From: Auricularia sp. M13
Taxonomy: Eukaryota > Basidiomycota > Agaricomycetes > Auriculariales > Auriculariaceae
Direction of reading: 5' to 3'
Assembly (NCBI GenBank): GCA_037042915.1
Contig: CM073193.1
Span: 7,874,001-7,938,000 of the forward strand
DNA length: 64,000 bases
Positions 61,020 through 64,000 of this stretch are shown here, piece after piece. The notes beneath the pieces were generated by a model that worked only from the letters and a program-made list of their open reading frames with translations, was not told where the DNA came from and ran no database searches. Position 1 is the stretch's first letter; the number at the start of each line of letters is the position of its first letter. The position numbers were made by a program, and so were the translations under genes.

Positions 61020-63570
61020 ATGGCGTCCCCCAACAATGTTGAGGCCAACATTGTCGACGACAAGAAAGTTTCCGAAGAGCACTCTGTGGACGAGAAGAAA
61101 TCTGACGGCGAACACTTCGTGTCCCACCCTCACGAGGACCTCGTCCACGACGTCTACGACCCCGACGCTATCGTCGAGGGCTCCGTCGATGTCACGTACC
61201 GCGAGCTCGAGACGCTCCGTCTGGTTGCGGATTCCATTAACATCGGCTCTTTCCTGGTCATCATTGTTCGTGCTTTTGTCGTGTGATTGCGAGGATGTGA
61301 TCTGACGCCCGTCTCCCAGGTCGAATTCGCTGAGCGGTGCGTCGCCCAAAGAATCGTGTCCAAGGTCTGCGACTGAGGCTTTCGCTAGCTGGTCATACTA
61401 TGGCACCATGAACATCATGACCAACGTAAGCTACTCCACTCGCTCGGCGTTTTGCTTTGCTCAGACGCTGCGGACCTTACTCGCAGTATATTCGTGCTCC
61501 CCTTCCTCCTGGCTCTGTCGATGGTTCGGTTCCCGCTGCCGACCGCGAAAACGGCATCGTAAGTGACAAGCCCTCAGTCCACTGGTCATCGCTCACCAAC
61601 CGACTTGTTTATCAGGCAGGTGCTCTTGGCAAGGATCAGCAAATTGCTTTCATCGTCCGCACGTTCAACAGCTTTTGGTTCTATGTTACACCCTTCATCG
61701 GTGGCATCGTCGCGGACTGCTACTGGGGAAGGTATAACACCATCTTGGTCTTTACCTTGATCTACATGTGAGTTAACCATTACATCTGGGTTATGTCGCC
61801 CTGACATCCCTGCGCGCAGTATCGGGCACATTATCCTTGTTGCTGGCGCAACCCCCAAGGTGATCGAGACGCCGGACAAGGCGCTTGCCATCCTGATTGT
61901 CGCCATTATTATTATGTCCGTAACGGTGGTGCTCTCAAAGACTCGAGATACTGATCAAATGCCCGTTTGTAGGGGTCTTGGCGGTGGCGCTATCAAATCG
62001 AACGTCTCCCCGTTGATTGGTGAACAATACACTGGCAAGATGCGCAAGAAGACGCTGCCTTCGGGCGAGGTTGTCATCGTTTCGCCTACAGTCACCTACC
62101 AGCGTATTTACAACTGGTTCTACGCCTCGATCAACTTCGGCTCCGTCGGCGCCATCTCTGCGTCTTTCCTCGCCCGCGACCATGGCTACTGGAAGGCATT
62201 CCTGGTCCCGACTTGCATTCTCTGTGTTGTCCCCATCGTTCTCGCTGTGGGCAGGAAGTCTTATGTCGTTACGCCGCCTCGTGGGTCCATTTTGATCGAG
62301 GTCAGTGATCATTCGTTACCTGCTTTTGCCCTTTGTCTAATGCTTTGACAAGGTCGTTCGTGTGATCAGGGTTTCTCTTAGCGACAAGCTCTCGTGGAAC
62401 CCTGTCAAGTCGTACAGGAGGATCCAGGAGCCTGGCTTCTGGGATGTTTCCAAACCCAGCAACTACGAGAAGGATAAGGTCCCGAAGCGCAGTGCGTAGA
62501 TCCCTCAGAGTGCCATCTTTTTCCATGGCTTATGACACCGTGCAGTCACTTGGGACGACGAGTTCGTCAACGAGGTCGTTCGTACATTGAAAGCTTGCCG
62601 GGTATTCCTCGCCCTCCCAATCTTCTACCTCTGCTACTCTCAAATCGACGGCAACCTCAGTACTGTCGCCGCGGGCATGGCGTTGCACGTTCGTCTCGCG
62701 ATCTTCATGTCGTTAAGCATGCTGACCTCCTGCCAGGGTACCCCGAACGATCTGATTCAAAACCTGAATCCCATCGTGATTATTATCATGATCCCCATCA
62801 TGGACTTCTTTGTATACCCTGGTGAGTCTCCGACGCCCGTTTCCCGATTGAGGTATTCAATCTCCTGCAGCTCTGCGCAGGGCGAAGATCAACTTCACGC
62901 CCATTAAGCGTATCACCTGCGGTTTCTTCATCGCCGGTCTTGGTTCGTTGTATATTCTAGGCCCATTTTTCGTGTCAGCTTACGTCGCGTTTAGGCATGA
63001 TCTACGCCGCTGTGCTCGAGAAGTTCATTTACGATAAGTCTCCATGCCACGACAACCGCCCAGCCCGCTGCGAGACCCCCGAAGGGAAGCCAAATCCCGC
63101 CGACATCAACGTTTGGGTCGTTGCAGGTCCGTACATCCTTGTCGGCCTGGGAGAGTGAGTAGTGCGCTTTTGTGATGTTTGTGCCGGGCCTGACCTGGCT
63201 CTGCAGGATCTTCACCCTCCTCGTCGCCAACGAGTACGCCTACACCAAGGCGCCGAAGCGTATGAAGTCCACCGTGATGGCGTTCTCGCTGTTCATGAAC
63301 GCCATCTCGGCCGCGCTCAACTTCGCGCTGACGGCCGTCAACATCGAGCAGCGCTTCACGTGGCTCTTCGGCGCTGCCGCCACCGCTGCCTGGATTGTCG
63401 GCCCGCTGTTCTGGTTCGCCTTCCGCAAGCTCGACGCGCAGGAGCTGCGCCTGAACGCCATCGGCACGGGCCAGCGCAAAGGTTTCGCTGGCGAGACGGC
63501 GGACGTCACCGTCGGCGTGCACCACCACGGCGAAGAGAAGCTTGGTCGTTCTGCACGTTCCGCTGCGTAA
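61020..63570 (+). CDS. PTR2: proton-coupled oligopeptide transporter (POT/PTR2)
   Basis: Plasma-membrane importer of di- and tripeptides driven by protons. The hydrophilic N-terminus (VSEEHSVDEKKSDGEHFVSH) precedes YRELETLRLVADSINIGSFL and EFAER-WSYYGTMNIMTNYIR, the ExxER proton/peptide motif of helix 1 reconstituted across an intron (about 61339-61390). Next FNSFWFYVTPFIGGIVADCY-WGRYNT is the PTR signature 1. Further, KSNVSPLIGEQYTGKMRKKT, YNWFYASINFGSVGAISASF and CRVFLALPIFYLCYSQIDGN (signature 2-like FYxxxxxQ) are present, and the last helices are MKSTVMAFSLFMNAISAALN and FGAAATAAWIVGPLFWFAFR. About ten introns; about 600 residues. Expression is probably nitrogen-regulated in fungi, which the sequence does not show directly. 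Confidence 0.94.
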
Positions 63571-64000
63571 AAACTTGCCAGTTCTTGTGGTTGCTACGTA
63601 GTATAATTTCGGGATCACTGCCTGCCTGTGCCCAGGTCGGAGGGAGGATATTATTGTAGCGATGGGTTGGATGGATGTGCACCATGAATATAAACCGCTG
63701 TAATGCCCAAGTCCACGGTTGTGTTGTGATGCTGCCAATGCGTGGTTGCTGTGTGGCTTGTGCGCGTTGAGCACGAGGATACAGCGTGTTTGTTTGCGCA
63801 TCACACGCGCCTCTGAAATTGACGACGAGCACATTGGCTGGCTGGATGCTTCACTGGCCGTCTGTCCTGATCACTGCTGTCTGCGTCCTTTCCCTGAACG
63901 CGCTCTTGACGACCTCGCCCACGACTCGCACGATTAGTTATTTCGCGCCCCTCGACGACCCGCACGACCAGCGCGACGCCCGCGTTTATTTCCCCAGATA
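63571..64000. other. downstream flank, window end
   Basis: About 430 bp after the peptide transporter. No gene recognised; a short open frame at 63719-63937 has no support. Confidence 0.4.

Overview
The window is nuclear DNA of a filamentous basidiomycete, most likely a wood- or litter-decaying Agaricomycete. Evidence: GC-rich genes cut by many short introns (mostly about 44-65 bp) with GT...AG ends and CTAAC/CTRAY-type branch sites, genes packed on both strands, and families typical of Agaricomycetes (WSC-domain secreted proteins, DUF6534-type and other 7-TM membrane proteins, F-box/leucine-rich proteins, GH71 alpha-1,3-glucanase, a Sec2-type exchange factor with its fungal C-terminal extension). 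I see no viral element, CRISPR array, rRNA, tRNA or metabolite gene cluster.

Layout. 0.1-4.7 kb: two minus-strand genes in tandem, an HSL-type alpha/beta hydrolase and methionine aminopeptidase 2. 6.4-10.8 kb: a small secreted protein, an NmrA-like NAD(P)-binding protein and, convergent to it, a short protein with the SFGDI-type N-terminal domain of fungal STAND-like proteins. 14-31 kb is gene-dense: double-WSC secreted protein, putative mitochondrial RRM-like protein, MFS drug:H+ antiporter, DUF6534-like membrane protein, calnexin, Oma1-like mitochondrial protease and a disordered nuclear-type protein. 31.4-32.2 kb: an alpha/beta-hydrolase-fold gene whose nucleophile serine is replaced by glycine. 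32.2-41.8 kb is gene-poor: repeats, a distant inverted-repeat pair and a decayed NUP192 fragment. 41.8-46.6 kb: a Bur1/Cdk9-type kinase and GH71 glucanase. 46.6-49.7 kb: a monooxygenase relic and a 1.35-kb terminal-inverted-repeat element holding two identical 236-bp MITE-like copies head to head. 49.8-59 kb: Sec2 Rab exchange factor, 7-TM protein, F-box protein and PTEN. 61-63.6 kb: PTR2-type peptide transporter.

The genes are mostly independent housekeeping functions (protein N-terminal processing, ER folding, mitochondrial quality control, transcription elongation, exocytosis, phosphoinositide signalling, nutrient uptake) and do not form one pathway. The most unusual items are the nested palindromic transposon at 48.3-49.7 kb, the NUP192 fragment lying between two inverted repeats 4.7 kb apart, and the serine-less hydrolase. 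Several conserved genes need a one-base correction, three of them in runs of C or G; this may reflect base-calling errors rather than decay. Exon joins were worked out by eye, so internal boundaries are less certain than gene identities.
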